From the NCBI GenBank assembly GCA_937138955.1, contig CAKZPJ010000609.1:1-7528 (forward strand): 7,528 bases of DNA. The letters run 5' to 3'. Below, one piece after another: positions 1 through 6,892 of the stretch. Source of the stretch: an uncultured Flammeovirgaceae bacterium. Lineage in GTDB: Bacteria; Bacteroidota; Bacteroidia; Cytophagales; Cyclobacteriaceae. Under the pieces are notes generated by a model. It ran no database searches and was not told where the DNA came from. It saw only the letters and a list, made by a program, of their open reading frames with translations. Both the position numbers and the translations under genes were made by a program. Each line of letters begins with the position of its first letter. Position 1 is the first letter of the stretch.

Positions 1-746
1 CTCGTTCGGAGCAGATTCCAAAAGATCGCTTCCGAAAGGGTGAATCGGTGCGGGCGATAGTCCACCGAGTAGAAATGGTGAACGGAAACCCACGCATCAT
101 TATGTCGCGTACTTCTGAGAAGTTTCTGGAGCGTTTGTTCGAGATGGAAGTGCCCGAGGTATACGATGGTTTAATCGAGATGAAAAACACCGTACGCGAA
201 CCCGGCGAACGAGCTAAGGTAGCGGTAGCTTCTTACGATGATCGAATTGATCCGGTAGGAGCTTGCGTAGGGATGAAAGGTTCGCGGATTCACAGTATTG
301 TACGGGAGTTGCAGAATGAGAATATTGATGTAATCAACTTTACCGATAACTTAGAACTATACATTACCCGCTCACTGAGCCCGGCTAAAATTAGCTCTAT
401 CAAAATTGACGAAGATGAGAAACGGGTATCAGTTTTCTTAAAGCCTGATCAGGTATCATTAGCCATTGGCCGGGGTGGTCAAAATATTAAACTCGCTAGT
501 CGCTTAGTAGGTTATGAGATCGATGTGTTCCGCGAAACTCTTGGGCTGGACGCCGATGAAGACGTTGATCTGGATGAATTTGCGGATGAAGTAGAAAGCT
601 GGGTGATTGATGAGTTCAAAAAGATTGGACTAGATACCGCCAAGAGTGTACTATCACTAACGAAAGAAGAGTTAGTAAGACGTACTGATTTAGAAGAAGA
701 AACAGTGGAGGATATCCTTTCTATCCTACGCCAGGAATTTGAATAA
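1..746 (+). CDS. nusA: Transcription termination/antitermination factor NusA, 3' part
   Basis: The frame is open from base 3 (first codons read [10 protein letters not shown]), so this is a gene cut by the window edge. The GTG at 48 is an internal valine, not a start. What remains is the end of the S1 domain ([17 protein letters not shown]), then KH1 with GMKG at 270-281 in [13 protein letters not shown], then KH2 with GRGG at 468-479 in [17 protein letters not shown]-terminal acidic helical tail of about 70 residues ends at the TAA at 744-746. NusA binds RNA polymerase and nascent RNA and modulates pausing, termination and antitermination. The tail is short, with a helix-hairpin-helix-like segment near the end ([20 protein letters not shown]), and the two long acidic repeats of the E. 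coli protein are absent. infB follows 37 bp later, the usual neighbour order. Confidence 0.97.
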   Translation, partial: RSEQIPKDRFRKGESVRAIVHRVEMVNGNPRIIMSRTSEKFLERLFEMEVPEVYDGLIEMKNTVREPGERAKVAVASYDDRIDPVGACVGMKGSRIHSIVRELQNENIDVINFTDNLELYITRSLSPAKISSIKIDEDEKRVSVFLKPDQVSLAIGRGGQNIKLASRLVGYEIDVFRETLGLDADEDVDLDEFADEVESWVIDEFKKIGLDTAKSVLSLTKEELVRRTDLEEETVEDILSILRQEFE

Positions 747-783
747 AATTTTACAAAACGCGAAAAATAACTCATATTTGAGT

Positions 784-3762
784 ATGGTAGAAGAAAAAAC
801 GATGAGGCTTAGCCAAGTTGCCCGAAAATTCAACGTGGGACGTAACACCATCGTGGAGTTTTTGAGCAAAAAAGGCTTTGATATAGATCGTAGTCCGAAT
901 GCAAAAATTCCGAAGGATCAGTACGATGTGCTAGCCAAGGAATTCGCCTCATCGGCTATGGATAAAGAAGAAGCGTCTGCGCTTACCATCGGTAGTCGGG
1001 AAGAAAATCAGATTATTGATGCTACTGGGAAACATACCCCGCCTGAGAAGCAAGACGAGGAAGAGCTGTTTATTAAGAAGTTAGAAGCTGAGAAAGCTTC
1101 TCGGGAAGAAAAGCAGGTTACGGAAAGTGCAGAATCCCAAGAAGCTCCATCACCCGCTAAGGAGAAAGCAGAAGAAACAGATAGTGTTGGTGCTCCTAAG
1201 CTACAGGGGTTGAATGTACTAGGTAAGATTGACCTGGATGAGGTAAGCAGCAAGAAGAAGCCGAAGCCTACTAAGCAGAAAAAAGAGGCTAAGGAAGCTC
1301 CTAAGGTTGAGGCTAAAAAGGAAGAAGCCAGCCCAGTAGCAAAAGTTGAAGAGGTAGCATCCGAAGAAGCAGCAGCACCTAAAGAAGAAGTAGCACCTCC
1401 GGAAGTTCAGCCTAAGGAAGAGACTCCCCAAGAGGAACCTAAACCAAAAGAAGAAGCTCCAGTTGCTGAAAATACTGAAGTAGCCGAAGCAAAGCAGGAG
1501 CCACCCGAGCAGGCGGACGAAAAAGAGAGTGAGAAAACGGCGAATAAAGAACCTGAAAAAGCAGAAACTAAAGAAGTTGAAGAGAAAAAAGAGCCACAGG
1601 TAATTAAGGCAAAGGCTGATAAATTACAGGGCTTAAATGTATTGGGCAAAATCGAATTGCCTTCTGAACCCAAAAAGAAAGATAAAGCAACTCCAGTAGC
1701 ATCTTCGGATGAGCGTAAGAAGAAGCGTAAGCGTCGTCGCCGTATTAAAGACGACAGTAGGTCTAATACTCAACAAGGTGGACGACAGGACAATCGCCAA
1801 GGTGGACGACAGGACAATCGCCGAGGTGGTAGCAAGCGAGGTGGAGGCAAGAAGAAGGAGGAAATTTCCGATAAGGAGGTACAAGAGCAGATCAAAGAAA
1901 CATTGGCTCGCCTGAGCGGTGGTAATAAAAAACGAGGAAAAGCTCGTCAAGATCGCCGTAGAGATGCCCGGAAAGAACGGGAGGAGCAAGCAATGCAGGA
2001 GGCACAGGAGCAACAAGCGCTAAAAGTGACCGAGTTTATCTCAGCTAACGATTTAGCATCGCTAATGAATGTGAGCGTAAACGAAGTGATCTCCACCTGT
2101 ATGTCGCTTGGCATGTTCGTTTCCATTAACCAACGATTAGATGCTGAAACGATTACCGTCATTTCTGATGAATTTGGTTTTGAGGTAGAATTCGTTGATG
2201 CCAAAGAAGAAATTGCCGTTGAAATTGAAGAAGATAGTGAGGAGGACTTGGAAGATCGTGCACCGATCGTAACCATTATGGGGCACGTTGACCACGGTAA
2301 AACTTCCCTACTTGACTACATCCGTAGTTCTAAAGTAACCGAAGGCGAAGCTGGCGGAATTACTCAGCATATTGGAGCGTATGACGTAACGACCGAAAGT
2401 GGAAAACGCATTGCTTTCTTAGATACTCCGGGTCACGAAGCTTTTACTGCTATGCGCGCCAGGGGTGCCCAAGTAACTGACGTAGTAATTATTGTAGTAG
2501 CCGCCGACGATGCCGTAATGCCTCAAACCAAGGAGGCCATTAACCATGCTCAAGTAGCGGGCGTTCCTATCGTAATCGCTATCAATAAAATTGACCGTCC
2601 GAATGCTAACGCTGATAAAATTCGTGAAGAACTATCGGGAGTTAATATTCTGGTAGAGGAATGGGGTGGAAAATATCAGAGTCAGGAAATCTCGGCTAAA
2701 ACCGGGCAGGGTGTAGATGAACTACTGGAGAAAGTATTGCTCGAGTCAGAGTTACTCGAGCTAAAGGCCAACCCAGACCGCCCAGCTGCCGGAACGGTGA
2801 TTGAAGCTACGCTCGACCGAGGTCGTGGTTACGTGACCACTCTTCTGGTAGAATCAGGCACTATGAAGATAGGTGACGTGATCTTAGCTGGCTCGCAGTT
2901 TGGTAAAGTGAAAGCGATGTTTGATCACCGGGGCAAAAAGATGGAAGAAATTCCTCCGGCTACTCCAGTGCAAATGCTCGGTTTAGACGGAGCTCCACAA
3001 GCGGGTGACAAGTTTAACGTGATGGAAACTGATCGGGAAGCTCGAGAGATTGCCACTAAACGAGAGCAGATTCAGCGCGAACAGTCACTACGCACTAAAA
3101 AGCATATTACGCTGGACGAGATCGGGCGTCGCTTAGCGATTGGCTCATTCCGCGAACTGAATGTAATTGTGAAGGGTGACGTAGATGGTTCAGTAGAAGC
3201 CTTATCAGATTCGCTACTGAAACTTTCTACTGAAGAAGTTCAGGTGAATATTATTCATAAAGCAGTGGGTCAAATTTCTGAGTCGGATGTGCTGCTAGCC
3301 TCGGCTTCGGATGCAATTATCGTAGGTTTCCAAGTTCGACCTTCAAATAGTGCCCGAGGATTAGCCGAGAAAGAAGAAATAGAAATTCGTCTTTACTCTA
3401 TCATTTACGATGCTATCAACGAAGTGCGAGATGCAATGGAAGGCATGCTCGCTCCTACTGTGGAAGAAGTTATTACCGGCAACATTGAAGTGCGGCAGAT
3501 CTTCAAAATATCTCGAGTAGGAACGGTAGCCGGTTGCTACGTAACGGATGGTGTTGTGAAGCGTAATAATCAAATTCGCTTAGTGCGCGATGGTATTGTG
3601 GCTTATACCGGCGAGATCAATCAGTTGAAGCGAGAGAAAAATGATGTAAACGAAGTGCGCGCCGGCTTTGAATGTGGTATCAGCATTAAGAATTTCAACG
3701 ATATCAAGGTGGGCGACGTAATCGAAGGCTTTGAAGAGAAAGAAGTGAAGCGTTCGCTATAA
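784..3762 (+). CDS. infB: Translation initiation factor IF-2
   Basis: This GTPase brings initiator fMet-tRNA to the 30S subunit and promotes 50S joining. With the ATG at 784 the protein has 992 residues. An IF2N domain lies at about 7-45 ([13 protein letters not shown]). A Lys/Glu/Pro/Ala-rich linker covers about 80-330, and a basic Arg/Gly segment about 310-355. A second IF2N domain lies at about 415-473. The G domain shows G1 GHVDHGKT at 500-507, G3 DTPGH at 547-551, G4 NKID at 601-604 and G5 SAK at 637-639. Domains II, III and the fMet-tRNA-binding C-terminal domain follow, ending at TAA 3760-3762. I prefer ATG 784 ([11 protein letters not shown]) over the in-frame TTG at 739, which overlaps nusA and adds 15 residues unlike the family; ATG 802 is the other option. 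No Shine-Dalgarno precedes 784. It is probably cotranscribed with nusA. Confidence 0.97.
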   Translation: MVEEKTMRLSQVARKFNVGRNTIVEFLSKKGFDIDRSPNAKIPKDQYDVLAKEFASSAMDKEEASALTIGSREENQIIDATGKHTPPEKQDEEELFIKKLEAEKASREEKQVTESAESQEAPSPAKEKAEETDSVGAPKLQGLNVLGKIDLDEVSSKKKPKPTKQKKEAKEAPKVEAKKEEASPVAKVEEVASEEAAAPKEEVAPPEVQPKEETPQEEPKPKEEAPVAENTEVAEAKQEPPEQADEKESEKTANKEPEKAETKEVEEKKEPQVIKAKADKLQGLNVLGKIELPSEPKKKDKATPVASSDERKKKRKRRRRIKDDSRSNTQQGGRQDNRQGGRQDNRRGGSKRGGGKKKEEISDKEVQEQIKETLARLSGGNKKRGKARQDRRRDARKEREEQAMQEAQEQQALKVTEFISANDLASLMNVSVNEVISTCMSLGMFVSINQRLDAETITVISDEFGFEVEFVDAKEEIAVEIEEDSEEDLEDRAPIVTIMGHVDHGKTSLLDYIRSSKVTEGEAGGITQHIGAYDVTTESGKRIAFLDTPGHEAFTAMRARGAQVTDVVIIVVAADDAVMPQTKEAINHAQVAGVPIVIAINKIDRPNANADKIREELSGVNILVEEWGGKYQSQEISAKTGQGVDELLEKVLLESELLELKANPDRPAAGTVIEATLDRGRGYVTTLLVESGTMKIGDVILAGSQFGKVKAMFDHRGKKMEEIPPATPVQMLGLDGAPQAGDKFNVMETDREAREIATKREQIQREQSLRTKKHITLDEIGRRLAIGSFRELNVIVKGDVDGSVEALSDSLLKLSTEEVQVNIIHKAVGQISESDVLLASASDAIIVGFQVRPSNSARGLAEKEEIEIRLYSIIYDAINEVRDAMEGMLAPTVEEVITGNIEVRQIFKISRVGTVAGCYVTDGVVKRNNQIRLVRDGIVAYTGEINQLKREKNDVNEVRAGFECGISIKNFNDIKVGDVIEGFEEKEVKRSL
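1198..1653 (+). repeat. Duplicated [11 protein letters not shown] motif in the IF2 linker
   Basis: The same 11 residues occur at protein positions 139-149 (bases 1198-1230) and 280-290 (bases 1621-1653). Each is followed by an acidic residue and then a lysine run. The codons differ at many third positions (for example CTACAGGGG against TTACAGGGC), so the copies are old and held at the protein level. They bracket the charged Lys/Glu/Pro segment. Similar GKIDL-type motifs occur in other Bacteroidota IF2 linkers as I recall them; the function is unknown. Confidence 0.8.
1777..1824 (+). repeat. Two tandem 24-bp units coding for GGRQDNR[QR] in IF2
   Basis: Unit 1 (1777-1800) and unit 2 (1801-1824) match at 23 of 24 bases and keep the reading frame. 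They code for GGRQDNRQ and GGRQDNRR at IF2 residues 332-347. They follow a run of Lys/Arg (KKKRKRRRR) and precede [11 protein letters not shown]. Together this is an RGG-like basic, flexible segment of the kind that often binds RNA. The near-identity of the DNA suggests a recent slippage duplication. Confidence 0.9.
1981..1995 (+). promoter_or_regulatory. Possible internal ribosome binding site and start inside infB
   Basis: GAGGAG at 1981-1986 stands 6 bases before an in-frame ATG at 1993-1995 (IF2 residue 404). Initiation here would give a 589-residue form that starts just before the second IF2N domain and keeps the whole GTPase core. Internal starts giving shorter IF2 forms are known in E. 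coli. Against it, GAGGAG simply codes for Glu-Glu in a Glu-rich stretch, and Bacteroidota rely little on Shine-Dalgarno pairing. Confidence 0.3.
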
Positions 3763-3786
3763 ACGTTGTTCAATCTATTAAATAAG

Positions 3787-3811
3787 AAAAGCTCCTGTTG
3801 GGAGCTTTTTT
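3787..3811 (+). terminator. Intrinsic terminator after infB, probably bidirectional
   Basis: AAAAGCTCC (3787-3795) pairs with GGAGCTTTT (3801-3809) around a 5-base loop, and the T run continues to 3811. It lies 24 bases after the infB stop. Read on the - strand the same GCTCC/GGAGC stem is followed by TTTTCTTATT, so it can also stop transcription arriving from the nfu-type gene, for which no other terminator is visible. Confidence 0.88.
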
Positions 3812-3816
3812 AGTTT

Positions 3817-3990
3817 ATGGAGATACTTTTCTACAGTATTATTACAGTAGCACTGCTTACACTATTCGGCTTATACCGACCGTGGTACGCTCTGTGGTGG
3901 TTGCCCGTAACTAATCGGAAAAAAGTATTACAGATTTATGGTTCGTCACTATTGCTGTTGATAATAGTATACAGCTTACTTTCTCTTTAA
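3817..3990 (+). CDS. Small two-helix membrane protein, unknown function
   Basis: An open frame of 57 codons runs from ATG 3817 to TAA 3988-3990. The product has a hydrophobic helix at about residues 3-20 and a second at about 42-57. Between them is an aromatic and basic loop (RPWYALWWLPVTNRKKVLQ) with three tryptophans. The regular helix-loop-helix shape and the Trp/Tyr-rich loop look like a selected protein, not noise, but I do not recognise a named family. The ATG lies 5 bases after the infB terminator, with no Shine-Dalgarno and no visible promoter, so expression may depend on read-through. The stop is 5 bp from the stop of the convergent nfu-type gene, so the gene fills the gap almost exactly. 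Two short helices with a positive loop suggest an inner-membrane hairpin; this is inference. Confidence 0.6.
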   Translation: MEILFYSIITVALLTLFGLYRPWYALWWLPVTNRKKVLQIYGSSLLLLIIVYSLLSL

Positions 3991-3995
3991 AACAT

Positions 3996-4580
3996 TTACA
4001 CGCCCTCAGCCTCTACCCCTTGCACTTCGGGAACCATTGTCTTCAACAGGTTTTCAATACCGGCCTTCAGCGTAATAGTGGAAGATGGACAACCACTACA
4101 CGCGCCCTGCAATAGTACCTTAACCGTACCTTCTCGGAAAGAATGGAAGCTAATAGCTCCACCATCTTGTTCTACTGCCGGGCGAATGTACTCATCTAGA
4201 ATACTTTTGATTTTGATAACAGTTTCATCGTCTTCATTAGTATCATCCTCAACCAATGCTTCAGGAGTCAGGATTGGCTTCCCAGCCTCCAAATATTGCT
4301 TAATATGCTGTTTGATTGGTTCTTGAATTTCAGCCCACTCTACCTGTTCGCTCTTGGTAACCGTTACAAAATTACTCATGTAAAATACGCGCGCTACATG
4401 CTCAATTGCGAAGAGTTCTTTTGCTAACGGAGCATGCTGGGCACTCTCAGCATCCGGAAAATCATAGCTTTCCCCTTCGGGTAGCAGCATAAGATTGGCG
4501 ACAAACTTGAGGGAATTCGGATTTGGATTAGATTCTAAGTAGATATGCACATTGCGAGAACGTGTTTGCGTAGTATTCAT
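3996..4580 (-). CDS. NifU/Nfu-family iron-sulfur cluster carrier
   Basis: The 194-residue product has the two-domain layout of bacterial and mitochondrial Nfu proteins. An Nfu_N domain lies at about residues 11-100 (YLESNPNPNSLKFVAN), followed by an acidic linker (EDDTNEDDE). The NifU C-terminal domain lies at about 120-190, with AVEQDGGAISF and the cluster-binding CSGC at C161/C164. In the family, the CxxC pairs of two subunits hold a [4Fe-4S] cluster that is passed to target apoproteins in the cytoplasm. The start ATG (complement of 4578-4580) is the only sensible one and leaves about 35 bases of leader from the predicted promoter. The gene stands alone, transcribed away from nrnA and toward the small membrane protein gene. 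It is not next to other suf or isc genes here. Confidence 0.93.
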   Translation of the reverse strand: MNTTQTRSRNVHIYLESNPNPNSLKFVANLMLLPEGESYDFPDAESAQHAPLAKELFAIEHVARVFYMSNFVTVTKSEQVEWAEIQEPIKQHIKQYLEAGKPILTPEALVEDDTNEDDETVIKIKSILDEYIRPAVEQDGGAISFHSFREGTVKVLLQGACSGCPSSTITLKAGIENLLKTMVPEVQGVEAEGV

Positions 4581-4621
4581 AGTAAAATTTTTGTATGCAA
4601 TAAAAACTTATTTAGGTAACG

Positions 4622-4629
4622 TAAAGATA
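4622..4629 (-). promoter_or_regulatory. Candidate -7 promoter element of the nfu-type gene
   Basis: Read on the - strand this is TATCTTTA, one base from the Bacteroidota -7 consensus TAnnTTTG. It lies 41 bases before the ATG, giving a leader of about 35 bases. The -33 side is weak: GTTTA about 20 bases upstream is only a partial match to TTG. Confidence 0.45.
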
Positions 4630-4633
4630 CGGG

Positions 4634-4647
4634 TTAAGTTCACTTAA
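4634..4647. promoter_or_regulatory. Palindrome TTAAGT-TC-ACTTAA in the nfu-type promoter spacer
   Basis: Perfect 6-bp arms separated by 2 bases lie directly upstream of the -7 element, where a bound repressor would block RNA polymerase. Its core AGTTCACT (4637-4644) recurs in reverse complement at 4686-4693. It could be an operator; short AT-rich palindromes also arise by chance. Confidence 0.3.
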
Positions 4648-4830
4648 TAAACACCCACCTACCCTCTAATTTAGCAGTTAAAGGCAGTGAACTAAATTTT
4701 GCTACTTGTTGTATAATATGGTCAACTGACATAAGGCAGCACAATACAAATATCTGAATATAAGCCAATTACTTATTCTAATACCAAATTTTGGTCTGCG
4801 TGTGCGAAAGAAGAAACGTGTCAGGACAAT

Positions 4831-4860
4831 TTGGTTTTTAATTTAATATCCTCACTTTTG
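4831..4860 (+). promoter_or_regulatory. Weak candidate promoter for nrnA
   Basis: TTG at 4832-4834 is followed 18 bases later by CACTTTTG (4853-4860), one base from TAnnTTTG. This would start transcription near 4867 and give a leader of about 55 bases. The inverted repeat at 4859-4882 would lie over the start site. Confidence 0.33.
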
Positions 4861-4882
4861 TGATCCGTTTAGAGGTATCACA
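4859..4882. repeat. Inverted repeat TGTGATCC...GG(T)ATCACA upstream of nrnA
   Basis: TGTGAT (4859-4864) and ATCACA (4877-4882) are exact complements, and the adjoining CC and GG extend the stem to 8 bp with one bulged T around a 7-base loop. It ends 40 bases before the nrnA start. There is no T run after it, so it is not an intrinsic terminator. It could be a leader hairpin or a protein site. Confidence 0.4.
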
Positions 4883-4922
4883 TGCTGGGTTTCTAACTCA
4901 GTATACTACCTGACTTGATAGA

Positions 4923-5969
4923 ATGCAAGATATCAACGCTCTTAAAGAATTACTACATTCACCTAAGAAGGTAGTCATTATTCCTCACCAGAATCCCGAT
5001 GCTGATGCGCTAGGTTCGGCATTAGGGTTAGGACTGTACTTGAAGAAACAGCAACATCAAGTTCAGGTAATTTCCCCTACTGATTACCCTGAGTTCTTAC
5101 ATTGGATGAAGGGGCACGCTGATGTGCTTCTTTTTTGCGACAAAACCCAGCGTCCGAAGGCAGATCAATGTATAGCCAACGCTGACCTTATTATTTGCGT
5201 AGACTTCTGTTCGCTCAACCGCATTGATACAATGGAAGAGCCAATCCGGCAGGCGACGGCTACTAAAGTGCTGATTGACCACCACCACGGCAGAGAAGAC
5301 TTTGCTAGTGTTGAGTTTTGGAACACAGAAGCGGCAGCAACCTGTGAGTTAGTTTACCAAATTATTGACGAATTAGGTGAGCGGAATAAAATTGATCCGG
5401 ATATGGCTGAATGCCTGTACGCGGGAATTATGACCGACACTGGTTCATTCCGTCATCCTAATACTACTCAACATGTGCATCAGGTAGTAGCCGACCTCAT
5501 CGGTTTAGGTGCCAATGCTTCCAAAGTAAGTAAGCTAGTTTACGATAATAATTCAGTAGATCGGTTGCGTTTTATCGGCTACTCTCTCAACCAGAAGTTG
5601 GTGGTGATGGACGAATATAAAACGGCTTATTTTGCAATCACTTCCGAGGATTTACGAAAGTTTAAGTCACGGCAGGGTGATACCGAAGGATTGGTAAACT
5701 ATGCACTATCCATAAAAGGCATTACCATGGCGGCAATTATTATTGACCGCAACGATGTTGTAAAACTATCATTCCGTTCGGTGGGCGATTTTGCCGTTAA
5801 TGATCTGGCTGCCGAGCATTTTGGGGGCGGGGGGCACAAAAATGCTGCCGGGGGTGTATCTAAGCTTTCATTAGAAGACACTCTCCAGAAATTTCTGAAA
5901 CTGCTTCCACAGTATAAAGACCAATTATATCACAATCAATTACAGCAAAAAGCATTAAACATAACATGA
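4923..5969 (+). CDS. nrnA: Bifunctional oligoribonuclease / pAp phosphatase NrnA (DHH family)
   Basis: The 348-residue cytoplasmic protein matches NrnA in length and motif order. The DHH domain shows motif I HQNPDADALGS with H22, D26 and D28; motif II VDFCSLNRI with D94; motif III DHHHG with D119, H120 and H121; and motif IV GIMTDTGSFRH with D172. These are the metal ligands of the family. The DHHA1 substrate domain carries GGGGHKNAAGG at 301-311. The enzyme degrades 2- to 5-base RNA fragments and converts pAp, a by-product of sulfate assimilation, to AMP; both activities are known for the family and inferred here. ATG 4923 is the start, since a stop (TGA 4911) lies in frame just upstream. 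No Shine-Dalgarno is seen. The stop overlaps the start of the next gene (ATGA, 5966-5969), suggesting translational coupling. Confidence 0.95.
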   Translation: MQDINALKELLHSPKKVVIIPHQNPDADALGSALGLGLYLKKQQHQVQVISPTDYPEFLHWMKGHADVLLFCDKTQRPKADQCIANADLIICVDFCSLNRIDTMEEPIRQATATKVLIDHHHGREDFASVEFWNTEAAATCELVYQIIDELGERNKIDPDMAECLYAGIMTDTGSFRHPNTTQHVHQVVADLIGLGANASKVSKLVYDNNSVDRLRFIGYSLNQKLVVMDEYKTAYFAITSEDLRKFKSRQGDTEGLVNYALSIKGITMAAIIIDRNDVVKLSFRSVGDFAVNDLAAEHFGGGGHKNAAGGVSKLSLEDTLQKFLKLLPQYKDQLYHNQLQQKALNIT

Positions 5970-6865
5970 GAATTTCATTAATTAATATCGCATACGCCTG
6001 TATAGTTCTATTACTGAGTTTTTCGGCTTGCAGCCAAACCGGAGAAGGTGGCTACGAAACCACTTCATCAGGCTTGAAAATTAAGTACTTATCCGAAGGG
6101 GAAGGCGCCGCAGCCGACAGTGGCGACTTTATATTGATGTATATGAAGTACTTGAAAGATGATTCGTTATTGTTTCCGCCTCAGGGAATGACTGACCCCA
6201 TTCCGGTACAATTTGTTAGCGATACGGCTAGTCAAGTTTTTGAGGCCTTTGGTACGCTGAAAAAGGGCGATAGTACTCACTTTCAGGTTTCTGCTGAGGA
6301 ACTGTTCGTAAAAACTTTTCAGGCTCAAATCCCTCCAGGTATTGAGGCTGAAGCACCAATTACTTTCCAGATTGGTGTGGAAGATGTAATGTCGCCAGAA
6401 GATTTTCAGGCCTACCAGATGGAGCAGATGCGAAAGCAACAAGAAGATATGCTAGCCCAGCAATCGGGGCAATTTAGCGCCGATAGTCTTACCATCAATG
6501 AGTATCTAGCTGAAAATAATATTGATGCCCAAACTACTGACTCTGGTTTACGCTACGTAATTACCGAGGAAGGGAGTGGAGTGCAACCTTCAGCAGGCGA
6601 CTCTGTATTTGTACATTACAGTGGAAAACTGCTGGATGGAACTCAGTTTGATTCTTCTTACGACCGAGGTAGCCCATTTGGCTTTCCACTGGGACAGAGT
6701 GCGGTAATCCCGGGTTGGGATGAGGGAATTTCGCTACTCAACAAGGGAGCTAAAGCTACACTGTATATACCATCTCCCTTAGCGTATGGTCCACAAAGTA
6801 CGGGCCCTATCGCTGCTAACTCTATTTTGATTTTTGATGTAGAATTGGTAGACGTAAAGCAATAG
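5966..6865 (+). CDS. Lipoprotein FKBP-type peptidyl-prolyl isomerase with two FKBP-like domains
   Basis: The 299-residue product starts with a signal peptide ending in a lipobox (SFSAC, lipidated C22). A first FKBP-like domain lies at about 33-142 but lacks the FD and Trp of the active site, so it is probably non-catalytic. A Gln/Met-rich helical linker (about 145-175) and the motif INEYLAENNIDA lead into a C-terminal FKBP domain (about 192-297). That domain keeps Y218, F228, D229, F238, V247, I248, W251, Y274 and F290, equivalent to the FKBP12 pocket; the His87 equivalent is missing, as in many bacterial FKBPs. It should catalyse prolyl cis-trans isomerisation in envelope proteins. The residues after the cysteine (SQTGEGG) lack an acidic surface-export signal, so a periplasm-facing anchor is likely. 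It overlaps nrnA by 4 bp. GldI, the gliding-associated FKBP lipoprotein of Flavobacteria, is a possible relative but not shown. Confidence 0.92.
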   Translation: MRISLINIAYACIVLLLSFSACSQTGEGGYETTSSGLKIKYLSEGEGAAADSGDFILMYMKYLKDDSLLFPPQGMTDPIPVQFVSDTASQVFEAFGTLKKGDSTHFQVSAEELFVKTFQAQIPPGIEAEAPITFQIGVEDVMSPEDFQAYQMEQMRKQQEDMLAQQSGQFSADSLTINEYLAENNIDAQTTDSGLRYVITEEGSGVQPSAGDSVFVHYSGKLLDGTQFDSSYDRGSPFGFPLGQSAVIPGWDEGISLLNKGAKATLYIPSPLAYGPQSTGPIAANSILIFDVELVDVKQ

Positions 6866-6892
6866 TCAGCATACACTAGCTGTTTTAGAAGT

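Larger units (their letters stand above)
4581..4922. other. Divergent intergenic region between the nfu-type gene and nrnA
   Basis: These 342 AT-rich bases hold no open frame I would call a gene and no tRNA. They contain a candidate promoter for the nfu-type gene near 4622-4629, a weaker one for nrnA near 4831-4860, and short inverted repeats at 4634-4647, 4783-4795 and 4859-4882. There is also a separated pair, AGTTCACT at 4637-4644 and its reverse complement at 4686-4693. Most of the nrnA side (about 4650-4830) has no assigned role. Confidence 0.6.

Noticed and set aside
48..50. GTG at 48 as a gene start
   Set aside because: The frame stays open upstream to the window edge with typical NusA S1-domain residues, so this is an internal codon of nusA.
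739..783. In-frame TTG at 739 as the infB start, overlapping nusA
   Set aside because: The extra 15 residues do not resemble IF2 N-termini, while ATG 784 gives [11 protein letters not shown], the expected beginning.
1777..1824. Tandem 24-bp units as a CRISPR or mobile-element repeat
   Set aside because: There are only two units with no spacers, in frame within a clear coding sequence.
1709..1915. Overlapping + frame of 68 codons inside infB
   Set aside because: It is a shadow of the tandem repeat and basic stretch; it repeats DDRTIAKV only because the DNA repeats in all frames.
1008..2276. Long open frames on the - strand across the infB linker
   Set aside because: They arise from the Lys/Glu-rich codons of infB read in reverse, giving Ser/Leu/Phe-rich low-complexity translations with no domain.
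4078..4326. 82-codon + frame inside the nfu-type gene
   Set aside because: It lies opposite the conserved CSGC and Nfu-domain codons on the - strand and shows no recognisable features of its own.
4859..4882. TGTGAT...ATCACA as a CRP-type binding site
   Set aside because: The arms are 12 bases apart, whereas the CRP site TGTGA-N6-TCACA needs 6 between the 5-bp arms; the pairing of CC and GG favours a hairpin.
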